Source: Phoronis australis (taxonomy: Eukaryota; Phoronida; Phoronidae). From it: a stretch of DNA of 64,000 bases. The stretch spans positions 2,115,881 to 2,179,880 of the forward strand of contig NMRA01000006.1 of NCBI GenBank assembly GCA_002633005.1, in the 5' to 3' direction. The notes below the pieces were generated by a model. That model did not search any database. It was not told the DNA's origin and saw nothing but the letters and a program-made list of their open reading frames with translations. Positions 34,401 through 46,500 of the stretch are shown here, piece by piece; within the stretch, counting starts at the first letter, position 1, and every line of letters starts with the position of its first letter. A program made the translations under genes and the position numbers.

Positions 34401-37400
34401 TTTTCTGCCCGTGGTAAGGGTGCTTGTCGTATTTTGTACAGCGTGGTTAGGGCTCTGCTGTGGGGTAAGAAATCCATGGCCCGTGGTAATGGTTCTCTGA
34501 GCAAAGTTGCTTGCTATTTGCTACACATCACATGACAACAGAACACACTGACGGACCAAGTATTACCTTCTAGACCAACACAATATTGAAGAAACAAGCT
34601 CAGCCAGCCATGACTATTCAGAGGGTAAAAATAACAAGAAGCCTCACTTCAGCAGTGAAGACAAGCATGCACCGCAACTCAAAACAAATTTTAAGGTTAT
34701 GTTGGACCTCATTAACATGTTTGTGCAATCAAACTACAACAATATTGAGTTTAAAGTGGAATGGAACTTGCACGCTAATTCCTCATCTCTATGATTGCTT
34801 GGTCAAATTAGAAACACAACATATAGTGATGATGTGAACATGAAGTAGGCTGAAAATGGCCAAATGTTTTTAAGAACGAATTTTGTGTCGAAAATGATCC
34901 GCCGTAAATCAATCAACCGTGTCCAGTAAGTATCGTGATATGGTGCTGGGAAATAACAGTGCACGATGCGGGCTGTGTCAGCCTGTGAGGCCCGTCATTA
35001 GTGCATAGGTTACCTATTTGCAGAATTTTTTGTTTTCACATTAACAAGTTGTTAATGAATACAACTGCACTTTCTTTAGCATAGATGATGTTCAAATGGC
35101 ACTGTCGTTTAGTTCCTGCTATAAATTAGCACAATTAGGAGCATGCAAATACATCTCCAAGTCGAGAGAAAAGAGCTCATTTTTTGAAAGCAGGAAGCCA
35201 GTAGAATTTGCTGTTGATTCAGCCATGTGACCACGTTCCAGTTAACCAAATTTGAACATTTTTCTAGGGTCCCACATAACCTTAAAACAGTACAAAACAC
35301 AGCACTCAATACCACATTCAAACTCGATAATGCAGTCAGGGGTACGTTCCATAAGGCGAGTTTCGCGAGATCACATGGACTAAAGTTGTTAAATTATCGT
35401 AGCAAACTGTGCCGCAGTAAACTCACTAGTTCCGTTTTTCAAGCCATATTTCTTGACACGACTTGCATTAAGGAAAGCAACCCAGAATTAACCACGTTGC
35501 ACATTAGTATCACTACTGGATGCAGAGTGTCCCTTCTGGCTAACCTAATGGCTTTTAATGTGAATAAAATAACGAATCGGACAAACTACTTAGTCTACGC
35601 TTACCAAATGCAACATGAATTCTTGGACAAAATTAACACAAGGCGATGCACAGAAGACTTTTTAAATCACATGCACATCTAGTGCCATCACTAGCCTGTT
35701 CAAAACGTGGCCAGATAAGGATTCACACATCATACAGTTTTGGATAAGTGAAGTTGAACGTTGTGCCGTTTGGATGACACGAAGTTCACCGTTCAGTTCA
35801 TGTCTGCAGCTGCTGTTTTTATTGTTATCATTTGTGCTATAACCAACCTTTCGCGTCATGTCTGATTCACCCGACCAACTGCCTAAAGACGGGGTCTTTG
35901 GTTTAGAGTCACCCCAACTTCCAGGACCTCTCTGAAATGAATTCGTCATGGCACACGTCACATAGGTGGGTCAAAACCCATTGATGGAGACTCCCAAAGT
36001 TTGGATGACTCGCACCCGGGTAGTGAGCAAAAGCACGTTTGTCAATCACCAAGATTTAAAAATCCCATGGCAGACTAAAGCCAAGTGTTTTAAAAGTAAA
36101 AAAACTTTTAGATTCATAGTTCATTCAATTCAAAACACGTTTCAATTGATGGATGCTGAATTGCAGCCAACATCAATGACTGACAAAAATATGTTGCAGA
36201 TGCAGTCAAGCCTTGGTTTCACTCTACATTCAAGTTAGTTTAAACTAAGCCTAAACTCCAGGCAGCACAACGCACAATTCAATTTCAAAACAGAAGGCAG
36301 CCAGTCAACAAAACGCCGTCTTTTAACCAAGAAAAACACCTTTGGCAATTCGGAACAAGTTTCCAGTTTTCCACTTCGTGTTGACTAGCTGCCTCTAATG
36401 ACCACAAACATAGTAGATGTTAGTACATGCCGACTAACCTGATTGGGACCACTGTCCCACATGGAACTGCCATCCATCTTGGACGGGGGTTGAGGATCTC
36501 CCCAGCCACTGCGAGAGTTCCAGATGTCGTCGCTGCCTCGTCCACCACTAGACGGCGTCATAGGGGTTGAAGGCGTGCTCGGGTTGCTCCAGTTTTGTGG
36601 GGTTGAGTGACTCTTCACATCCGGATTGCCCCACACTGCCGTGCCGTCGTCGATGTTGGAAGGACGCTCACCCCCAGGGAGTGGCTCATCCCAGCCTTCA
36701 GTTTTGTCCTTCAGACTGCTGCCCCACATGCCCTGAGACTCGACTGGAGTCGGCGGGGGACCCCAGGAACCACCAGGGGGCTTGGCAGGTGCAGCACCCC
36801 ACGATGAGCTAGGTGGTTTCTCAGGGGCTGACGACCAAGAACCACTTGGCTTCTCAGGAGCAGCACCCCAGGAACTGCCAGTCTCCTGTCGGTCTTTGGC
36901 ATCAGCCACAGCTCCCCACACGTTAGTGTTGTTCGTCAGTGGCTGGGGTGACTGAGTGTTTGGCGGGTCACCCCAGCTGGACGTTGAGGTCTTGTGCTCA
37001 CGACGCTCCTTCCACGCTGCTCCGTTGCCTTGATCCGGGTTGCGCCACACCTTGGGATCGTCTATGTCCGGGGCATCCCAGTCGCTGGGAGAAGTGATAA
37101 CCCCGCTGGTTGGCTTCTTGGTCGACTCCCAGATGGCAGTACCAGTGTTGGCTGTGTGGTTCCACACAGTGGGATCTTCGACCTTGCGCTTGGTCTCGGG
37201 CGATTCAGCGGCTGCCCAGGCCGTGTCCTGGCGAACGGTGGTTGCTCCCCAACCATCGTTGCTGGTTATGGCACGCTTCTTCTCCATCTCCTGCTGCAGT
37301 CGGGCTTGCTCGGCAGGAGACGGCATGGGCGGTTTCAGGCCCTTACCAGCAGCCTGTGCGAATGTACTTGGTTGTTGAGACTTGGCTTGATTAACATTGG

Positions 37401-40400
37401 CACCTAATTCACCCTGGACAGGTTTAGCACCCCATTGGGCCTGAGGACTGGCGCCCCAGGCACTGGTATGAGAACTGATAGCAGTGGAGGACGGGGCTCC
37501 CCACTGGGAAGGCGGGGGAGGGTTCCCTCTTTCGGTTGCACCGGTCTGAGACTTTGTAGCACCACCCCATCCAGTAGCGGTAGTGGTGGGGGCAGGATTT
37601 GGCTGGCCCCAACCGGACACCGCATTGGGGTTTGGACTAGGGTTTTGGCTGGGGTTGCCCCAGCCGCCTGAGTTGAGAACGCTGTCGGGTGAGGGTGCGC
37701 CCCAGCCAGACGTGGCGTCGCCAGCGCCCCACTCTTTGCCATCACCGGGGCCATTGGCAGCAGACCAGCCGGCCGGCTTGCCCCACATTGCAGATCCACT
37801 ATCTCCTTGAGCACTTCCTTGCATGGAATTCATTGGGCGTCCACTGCCTGCACCACTGCCGTTGGCTGGCCCACTCACACTGAGACCCCAGCCGGTAGTC
37901 AGAGGATTGGCAGCATTGTCGCCACCGGCCAGGTTTGGGCTCGTTTGCATATTAAGACCTTGGTTGTTGGACATGGACAAGGGGTTTGACCCCCAGCCAG
38001 TAGAGTTCATGCCACGCGGGCTGCTGGCACTGGTCGGCCAGGCACTCGCGTCACTGGTATTGGCTCCCCAGTCGGCGGAAGCACTCTGCGGAGTAATGGC
38101 ACCTGGGGGGTCCTGGCCAGAGTTGCTTGAGCTTGATATCACAGATCCGGATTTCACTGATGCATTGTCATTGTCATCTTGCTCTGATTGGTCAATAGAT
38201 GGCCACGCCTGTCTATCTTTGGAATCCACAATAATTTCATTGCTTTGTTTCGGAGCATCCCAGTTTGAACGGCCCTGGTTGCTCCAGTTTCCAATCGCTG
38301 GACTATCTCTTTGCTGGTGGGCTTCAGACTCTGCAAAGTAGAAACAAACAGCTAAATACCAGACTGTGATAATAATAGACAGAAAAAAATTCTGCACTTA
38401 ACCACACAAAACATCTCATTAGTCATTGCTTGTCAGATTTCCAATCCCATTAAGACAAGCCGCAAACCAGAGTTGGATGTCACAAGCAACGTCTGGGCAC
38501 TTTGTGACAGACCCAGGAATCAGCTTCACCATTGCAGACTACCAGCCAATCAGATTTCCAAAACGTGCAAGACCTGCTTATAGGCTCAGTCTCAACACAG
38601 AAACCTATTGCAGAAATAAATTCTGAAATAAGTGGTGAAGAGACTGAAACGGACCCCACAATAGTAAGAAGTCTACTTTTTGAATATTATTGTAACAGTG
38701 AGCTAAATATGGACGTTGACTCAAAAACAGAAAGTGCAGTGCATGAATAACACTACTTCTGCCAGTTTACGAAATCTTAGAAAAATTTCAATAGTCAGAT
38801 GCTACATATTTCAGAGGGGTGCCAAAATAAAAGGTCCAACTTTCTACCGATTTTGCTCAACCCAAGGCGTACAGTCAGTCGGGGAGACTGGCCTCAGGCA
38901 ACACCTACACCCAAACACACGCCATCACTGAATAAACTGACTTACCAATATCGTTCCACCCACTACCCGTAGAATTGCCACGATTAACGACATCATCACT
39001 GCCCCAACTTGTATTGCTGACCCAGCTGGCAGTGCCTGTGGAGAGTGGAAGAAAAAATACTGTCATAACACATCTTAACATTTAACTTCCGCTATTAAAA
39101 ACACATTAGCTTTATTTTGAGCCGAAACGCATTACCAAGTATTGATTTTTTTTGTGGGCTATGAGTTTGCTTCCAGTAATTAGTTGCAAACACCTAAACT
39201 ACAACCTAGATTGGTGGTAACAAGACCTGCATTTGACAAGGAAGTGAAAATCATGGGCAAGACAGCCCTCACAGTAACTACAATCAATTCTCAAAGGGTT
39301 TAATTAAGAGTAGCCACTAGCTGAATTACTCCATCTTTGAAAGAGGTTGCCAAAATGGTCTATATTGAGGTCATTACCTTCCTCCTTCATCAACGGTAAA
39401 CTATTCTTCATCATCTAAGAAGATGGAAACCAACACAAATGAGTAATCGCAAACTGCAGATGGCAGCACATGTCTACTCACCGTTTTGTTTCTTCAGCTG
39501 ATTGGCTTGATTCATCATCTTGGTTTCGCTGCTCGTTGTTACACTTGTGACTGACGTGCTGGTCTTCTGTTGAGCAGGAGGTGATTGCTGCTGTTTTTGC
39601 TGCTGCTGCTGCTTGCTGGCAAACCTTGGAGGTACCTAGAACGCAGAGTGCAGCATTCGATGAGCAATCGAGGAAATTAAATGGACAAGACGGAAGGCGG
39701 TGCTCAGAAGCAAAGCTGAGCACACCATATGAAATCTGAAGTTCTGGTTGCTCTAGTTAGGTGGCTGAAATTCTTAATCCTTTTCAATGACTGTCAGCAC
39801 ACCAGTGTTATAAACTAGTAAAATCTGATAATCGAAGATATGCAACCATTCACAGCATTTGTTTGAAGACCGAAGCCGTGTGAACCAAGTATCCAGCGTC
39901 AAAATGCACTTAATCACCACATCCACAATTCTCAGCCTAATAATTCATTACGCTGAAGTCACCAAATCGGTTTTTGAACACCCACTTCCATCTGTGTTTC
40001 ACAAACACCTGATACTCCGAGGGAACCCACATAAACCAGCAATTGGTTAACTCATCGTGCATATTCTGACCGATTGGTTTAGCATGTATTCAAAACAACT
40101 ATGCATTCTCGAGGAAAGCAGCTTTTTTAACTAACGAATATAAGTTAAATTTTTTTGTTCATCACCAACATTATGTCATTCCTCGCTATTCATATACACC
40201 TGTGTTAAAAAGGAAATTCGAAAGCAGAATGTCAACTTAGCAGAACTAAAACAATGACCAACCTCATTACATCAATAGGTATTAAATTCCAATAACCACA
40301 AAATTCTCTCAACACTTCAACTTGCACAAACCGTGTTTTAAGTGACATCACTGATAAAATCGTATCTCCTAGACCCACAAAGCTTACAACATTTTCTTCA

Positions 40401-42238
40401 AGATGGGGTTCCACAAATTCTCAATGGGGTCTCATTTATTACCACAGACGCCATCTTGCGGAAAAAATCTGCGAGTTTTAAAGCCACAAGTGGATGCCAT
40501 TGCAGCTATTAAACCTGACATGAACACCACATTCAAGAATAGATGGCTTTATAAATACAGCTTGCGGGTTGCGCAGTTGCTGCCTGTACACAAAAATGCT
40601 CTGATTCACAATAGCTGCAAATTGCTCAGCTCAGGGTCAATTTCGCAGGAAGGCCTTGGGATTCAGATTGACTCAGAGCCACCGGGTAAAGAGCGAGAGG
40701 AGCAAGCGGCTTACCTCTCTGGGAGGATAGGTTTTGTCCAGCTGCTGTTGCTGCTGCTTGGCGTTCTTCGCCGCGCTTTCCTTCTTCTTCTTATCTTCTT
40801 CCTCTTTGGCTTTTTGCTCAGCCAACTACAACAGAAGAAAGCAACACTAAGTCGATACTACAAACCACCATTCAAGATACGTCACAATTCACACAACTTA
40901 AAGCGATATTTTGTAGTGTTTAACTGGCGAAAATCGAATTAGGCCATTTATACGCCCATATAATCAGTCTCGTAATATTCCTTACTGTGATAGTTATGCA
41001 TTTCCGTCACCAATTGAAGTCACAGGCAACACGCATAAGTGCCATTTTCACTTTTGGGTAAGCCAATATTTACTCAAATCACTGATGGTTGCGATTTTCT
41101 TGCTGGTAATGGAAACAGAGAACCCTATCAAGGTAGAAGGCTGAATTCGATTCTCGTTTTTTTAGCCAACTAAGCAGGGTGAAATGCAGTTTAAAAAAGA
41201 TCACTTTATTACAGATATTTTCTAAAATGGGTACATCAGAAGGTAAAATAAAACCTACACAGAAAACAAAATTTGTGTTGAAAAACTCTTAACTACCACA
41301 GCATGACACGGTTTTATTTTCGGTTATTAAATCCTGCCTGTGGGTAAAGCATTCAACTGCAGCCCTCAATTGAATTTCACAAGCTAACACACATTTGGGT
41401 AAGCCTTTATCCCGAATTTTATCCTTGAGTCGACTAACATTAATTAGGAGCCTGAAAATAGAGATTACCTTTTGCTTGGCCTCTGCCTGCTTCCTCTTTT
41501 TCTCCTCCTTTTCTCGTAAGCGCTCTTCTTCCTTGAGACGAGCTTCTAATTCCTCCTTTTCTCGCTTCTCACGAACGACGCGATCTCGCTCTTCTCTGAA
41601 TCAAATGAGGGAATCATCAGTTAGGTTTTACAGTATAAAGCTCTTGACACGTAAGCGTCAGACTACTTTCCGACAGCGTCTTGAAACCCGGGATATCAAA
41701 ACTACGGTGAAAGCTAAGCTTTTGCACCTGCTGATAATTCCATATGAACAATGGCCACTGTATACAAATCTCAAATTCAAACATTGTAGAAGGTGGACGG
41801 TAAAAAAATGGGAAATTCCCCTGCTTCAAATAACATCCGCTATTGAAACCCAGTAAAATTTCAGTACAGTGTGTACTTCAGTTAATAAAAACGCAAGCAG
41901 AATCTAACCAAACAGAACAAAATGAAAACAACACCAACAGGAAAACAACACCAACAAAAGTTTTCCGCTCTACCATATAGAGCAAATACAGCATCAGACA
42001 TCGGAAAATTGGCTTCGCACACCACTAGCTACCTGTCTTTGCGCTTTCTATCTTCCGCTGCCTGTCTACTTCGCTCTTCTTCAATCTTCTTCTGTTTCTC
42101 GTACTCAGCTTGCTCACGACGCTTCGCTTTCTCTTCTTCGAGCTTCTGTGTTTTTGCAAGCTCGTCAGCAATCTTTTCCATTTCCTGCTCCCGCCTTCTC
42201 TGTTCGGCGGCTTTCTGTTTCTTGCTCTTTGGCTTTGG
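27990..42238 (-). CDS. TNRC6: TNRC6/GW182 miRNA-silencing scaffold
   Basis: GW182 proteins bind Argonaute through GW/WG motifs and recruit the CCR4-NOT and PAN2-PAN3 deadenylases in P-bodies. Fifteen exons join in phase: 42238-42033, 41595-41469, 40825-40715, 39635-39482, 39035-38946, 38330-36439, 35931-35848, 33625-33512, 32990-32804, 32352-32107, 31629-31472, 31082-30927, 29782-29023, 28735-28671 and 28421-27990. Order of domains: Lys/Glu coiled coil; YPPREVPPRF (human YPREVPPRF); GW-rich region with DDGTAVWGNP; UBA; Q-rich stretch; a W-rich segment with FVPGQPWQGF, ITPGSV and RPPPGL; RRM (PWLVLKNLTSQ, AQKSLNMCMLGN); and a W-rich tail ending GETM. The first exon listed has no in-frame upstream start. 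Either ATG 42181 is used (1,574 aa) or transcription begins upstream with the J-like exons. No clear PAM2 motif was seen. Confidence 0.95.
29023..29782 (-). CDS. TNRC6: TNRC6 silencing-domain linker exon
   Basis: This exon encodes about 254 residues rich in Ser, Pro and Trp. It contains SRLTDWL, SSWGLPPL, PEFVPGQPWQGF, TITPGSVLSSR, SSELWGAP and RPPPGLLP. These align in order with the human middle region PPEFRPGEPWKGY, VTPGSV, HELWKVP and RPPPGL. The human PAM2 segment (ESPFVPYDF) has no obvious counterpart. Confidence 0.9.
31841..31996. repeat. 41-bp minisatellite in a TNRC6 intron
   Basis: About four units with a 41-bp period start at 31841, 31882, 31923 and 31964. Each contains GACGACCAACAAGGCATTGT. 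The left flank, GGGCTTGCAAAGAACTGACA, recurs at 16.3 kb next to a single related unit. Confidence 0.85.
32731..32758. repeat. CA microsatellite
   Basis: A short ACACACAC run with one CG interruption lies in the intron next to the TNRC6 UBA exon. Confidence 0.8.
32804..32990 (-). CDS. TNRC6: TNRC6 UBA-domain exon
   Basis: The exon encodes a Gly-rich lead (GSNNTSMGGGGGG) and then MIQLLMNLGVSKDQATAAI and SNDMNLDNAI. This matches the UBA of TNRC6C (IKQLTDMGFPREPAEEAL, NNMNLDQAM). The domain finishes in the next exon, which begins AELQQSG. UBA domains of this family have no proven ubiquitin partner and may help P-body targeting. Confidence 0.92.
33626..35847. other. Large TNRC6 intron, no exon recognised
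   Basis: This 2.2-kb intron contains a poly-G run with an ambiguous base at 33736, a run of diverged GGTAAGGGT-like motifs near 34.36-34.50 kb, and copy B of the 400-bp dispersed repeat. No exon fitting the flanking phase was recognised. Confidence 0.55.
34748..35165. repeat. Dispersed ~400-bp repeat, copy B
   Basis: This copy is collinear with 7097-7490. It has an extra insertion around 34983-35005 containing CCTGTGAGGCCCGTCATTAG. Confidence 0.75.
36439..38330 (-). CDS. TNRC6: TNRC6 giant GW-repeat exon
   Basis: One 1,892-nt exon encodes about 630 residues of low complexity, rich in Ser, Gly, Pro, Asn and Trp. It has dozens of GW, WG or W-G pairs, such as STGWGSNP, GAGDATSGWGAPSP and SSWGAAPAKPP. 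It is the Argonaute-binding region. A stretch RRHEHK-poor but with GWDEPLPGGERP then DDGTAVWGNPD matches human TGWEEPSPES and DDGTSAWGDPS, one of the known high-affinity hooks. Codons are noticeably GC-richer than the flanking introns. Confidence 0.95.
40715..42238 (-). CDS. TNRC6: TNRC6 N-terminal charged coiled-coil exons
   Basis: Three exons (42238-42033, 41595-41469 and 40825-40715) encode about 148 residues made almost only of Glu, Lys, Arg, Ala and Gln. The heptad-like pattern predicts a long single alpha helix or coiled coil. The last exon contains KEEEDKKKKESAAKNAK, resembling the human TNRC6A start EKKKKKDDKKKKEAAQKK, and then Gln runs. The human segment is shorter. ATG 42181 (GAAATGG, good Kozak context) is the likeliest internal start. 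Confidence 0.85.
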
Positions 42239-43536
42239 CTGAAACGGATGAACGGCGCGCTATTAGTACACGAAGACGATGAAAGGTCAGAACAGACGCG
42301 CAAGGTTACTCCGACTAAACCCCAACAACTTACACTTTCGAATAATATATTACCACCACATGCACTCATGTAAGTTGTGGTTGGCCAATAAGTGACACGT
42401 CAAACAATGGCCTAACGGATAATTTCAGAAGTGTGACCGGCATCATTTGTGGATGAATACTTTCATTGAATCACTGGTTAACTGTGTAGGGCCAGACAAC
42501 ACATCGAAACAGTGTTACAACTACATGTTAATGTGCATAACAAGCTGAATTTATCTTCGTTATGAGCTTTTCTTTCACCAACGATATTTTCTAATAATAC
42601 AACAAAAAAAAAACTGAGCCCATAGTTCAACGAGAATTAACAGGGATTTAGTGCTTAAATTGGAAGCGTTGCACAAAAAGATCCCCACTTTTTTCAATAA
42701 CATCAGAGATTCAACGGAGTTCACTCTCAATTTGAATAAAAGACAATGATCAACTTAGTAGTGAAACATAGGAAAGGACGATCAGTGTTTTTACAAGTCC
42801 GCAAATACGTAGTAAATTTAGGGAACTTAAGTTTACTTTTGATGTTTGGCTGAATTGAAATCCAGTTAGCTGTTAAGACCAACACCTATTCCTGTAACAT
42901 ACTGACAGAGCGACACACGTGAAAATCCACCCCTCCCAAACATTGAAACAAATAAGGACCAAAAATGCGAACCTAACCAACACGTTCTCCAAACTGGCCC
43001 CCAGATTTGAGGCCCTGCAGGTCAACTGACCCGTAACTATTTTTTTTTCAAAAACTATTCCCGACTATTGAGATTGTTTAGTCAATAGTAAAACCGTCTC
43101 CCTTACTGATGTAGGACACGAACACCTCCTTGAATAATCTAACAATGGCAAAAACTTATGTTACGACACACCTCAAGTAATTTATAGCAGCACAGTCAAT
43201 TCATGTGCAAACATGCAATTCACCACAACAGAGTCGTATTACGCCCATTAACATCCATGAATTAGTGAAAAGGTTCTGTTCCCATAATAAATTATAATGA
43301 ACAGAAGCAACTTAAGTTTTCTTACTTCCTTGCTTTCACAAGGACCAGCGTACTTTTGGTGAAGGCCACGGAACCTCTAGAACATAGCCAGAGGTCGAGG
43401 TCAAAGCACCAGATTGAAAGAATCAATAGCAGTATTGATGAAGTTGTATTCTAGTCTGAACTGTGGAGGTTCATATGTGTTGACTGGTGAGAGATGTTCA
43501 AGTCATTCAAACTGTGCAGGTGTTGCGAAAAGTCAC

Positions 43537-46500
43537 CTTAGAAACAGGAACTTGGCTCGGAGTCTTGGCTTTTGATGCACCTGGTTTCTTACAGTCTCTT
43601 TTGATTGCGTCTCGTTCGTCTAAAAGATCGTCTTTCAATTCAGCGAGCTACAAGCACACAGAAAAGCACTGCGTAGAGTCGATGCGTTCCCTGAAATTTC
43701 CCTCTTATGCAGAGCACAGCACCCTTCAACACTAAGGGGCCACACGAAATTAGACCAAAAATGACCACTGAAAGAGATTCACGGGCAAAACAATATGAGA
43801 CTTAACTAAGAGAACAAATGGGATAACACATTTCCTGTTTGGACTCACGATTTTCTACAAAATGATTGCCCACAAAAAGTAGACATGTGGTAATTTTTGT
43901 TAACTATTGTTGCTAAGGTAGCAAAACAGAATGCATGAATGCGGTAAAGGACTGAAATATGAGGTGTTTAACCTGTATTTCTCGCAAGTAGTTACTCTTC
44001 TTAAAACTATACTTTTGTTTATTTCCACGACAGTAATACACGCACACTTGCAGTTTTGAAAGATATCAACAGTCACAATATTGCTGGTAGAGATGTGAAC
44101 ACCACTTTCAGTCAGCAAGGTTCAACATAAAAACAACTGCCCTCACCTTCTCTTCTGAAAAGCCTTCGGGTACGCTGACACCGCTTTTCTGCGAATTTTG
44201 TATAATATCTACAAATGTGTCGAACTGTCTCTCTGCAGGATCTATGTCGTCGTCATCATCAATGTACATTTCATCACAGCCGCTAGCTAGAGGCAGCGGG
44301 CTGAAGACGACGGACACGCTCCTCTCTGACTTGTCAGAGAGTAGCTCATTCTCAAAGTGGTCGAAGAAAAGTCTCTGTAATCATAAGATGCGTGCTACTT
44401 ATTGGTCGTGGGAAAGATCTCAGAAGATGACATAAAATAACCAATATGCATGGAAATGGGTGTGTAAGGAAAACACCAAATAAGACCAGAACTGAATTAC
44501 GGACATACAAGAATCTTGCCAAGGAAGCTCACGTGACCAGGTGCTTCGCTTGTAATACATGGCAATATCTTACTATTGTGTTTTCGCGTGGTTCTCTCGT
44601 CTATGAACGTACACCAGATATATGATAAGTGGATGAGATTTTCTTCAAATTCTGTAGTTGTGGGAAAAGGACATGCCATGTTTCTTATTTTAGATCCCTA
44701 AGCAACTCCAGTCTTTTCAGAATTCATCAAATAATTTTTTAACAGTCAACCCCTAAGTAGCAACTGGTGAGTTGGGTGAAATCTGAGGTGGCCAATTCAA
44801 AGGTGAGATCACAAAATGTTTTCGTTCAGCCAACATTTGACAAGCGTTTATCCTCAAGGTAGTTGGAATTCATTCTTCTTGGACATTATTTTTGTAAAAT
44901 GCTTAGAAGAGGGCAACGAGAAAAGAACGTGGTTAAGGTAATTCTTCACATATTCAGCACACAATACGGCCGACAAGTGAAATTCTATTTTGACAAAGTT
45001 CTCCACAAAAATAAAGATTAAGGAGATGTTGGTCCATTACCAGAACGGATAGTATTGTGCAGGGTCATAAAACAACATTTGGTAAAGTTTCCATGGTAAC
45101 CAGTCTTAGGAAATTGGTAAAATGAAAATTTTCGCAACCAATTTAGTGCGTAATAAATGCAGAACTACCATACCAGGAAGGTCTCAACAGCTTGTGAGGT
45201 AGGTAAGACTGGCTTCAATTATCCCTGCTATAGAGCAAGAGGAAATAGGGAATTGCTTTTACCATTATTGAATCCCAATAATGTGCCACCTTACACTAGT
45301 ACAATTATACAGCAACTAAGACCCTCATTTCTTGCACATGAATTCTTGGTAAATTAGGCAATGTGGTGGAACATGGGCTAACGAGAGTTCACCACTATTT
45401 CACAAGTATTGATTCCTTTCAATTCTTTGAATGTCAGTTGAAACTGCAGGTGTGTTTTGAAAATAAATGCAGATATAGCGCAAGGTCACTGTAGTCACTA
45501 CTGGTCAAAGTTAATGCCAGTTTCAGCATCTTTCAAAGTACCTCCCAGCTACACCAGCTTTATGTTGCCTAGCAACCACTGGCAATGGCAGCAGTTGCTA
45601 GGTTTCACTAATACTGGATAACCCATCACTACTGAACATCTAGTTGTCAAAGCAATTCATAGCAAAGATGAAAAAATAGCAACTTTGTCCGTTTTGTAAA
45701 CAAACTGTTAAACAAATTTTTACCAACATGTTTAGCTCCTTGGAGATACTACTTGGAAGTTTGCCCAAGAAAATAAGTTGTGATGGCTTGAATGTTAAAC
45801 AAATACGTTCAGTTAACTTACATTCGAAAGTCGATATTAAACAAAATGCGAAAACGTACCAGATCACAGTCTTCTTTTTTATACTGTTTGATACCTGAAA
45901 CAAGAGTAGTAACAAGGTACCTAAACTACACGGTCAACGGACTCATAAACACGACTCACGGACCTGCAAACACCGTCCACTGACTCACAAACACGGGAAC
46001 GGACTCACAAAACACGATCCACGCACCCAAATACACGGGACACGGACTCATATTCACGAGGAAACATGGTTAACGGACCGCCAAACACGGGTCACGGACA
46101 AAATGAAGATGTCAGCNTCCAGGCTGAAAGTTGGTTTCAAGATGGGAGTAACACTGAACTGCCAAGGAAAGATAACTAGCACAGCAGCTGCTCTGAGCAT
46201 GAAAAAAGTTAAATAGGTCAACGAAAAGGTCAAACTGCTGATAACTGAAGCAGGCTGTCTGAATGCAGAGCCATACATATTGATTATCTGGGCTGGCTGC
46301 AGCACACAGCACAGTCAGTGGGCTGAACAACAAGCATAATAAGCCAACTTCAGGGACATTCTCAGCCTACAGTAGACACAATAGCACCACAGGAGTTTCT
46401 TTCAATGGTACAATATACACCAACACAAGTAGGGCTAGGAAACCACAACAGCACCTGGACCATGTAACAGTATCTTTATGAACAAATTTAACTTGGCCTG

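Noticed and set aside
36567-38341. Long plus-strand open frames opposite the TNRC6 GW exon (up to 172 codons)
   Set aside because: They are antisense shadows of the GC-rich, repetitive coding exon on the minus strand.
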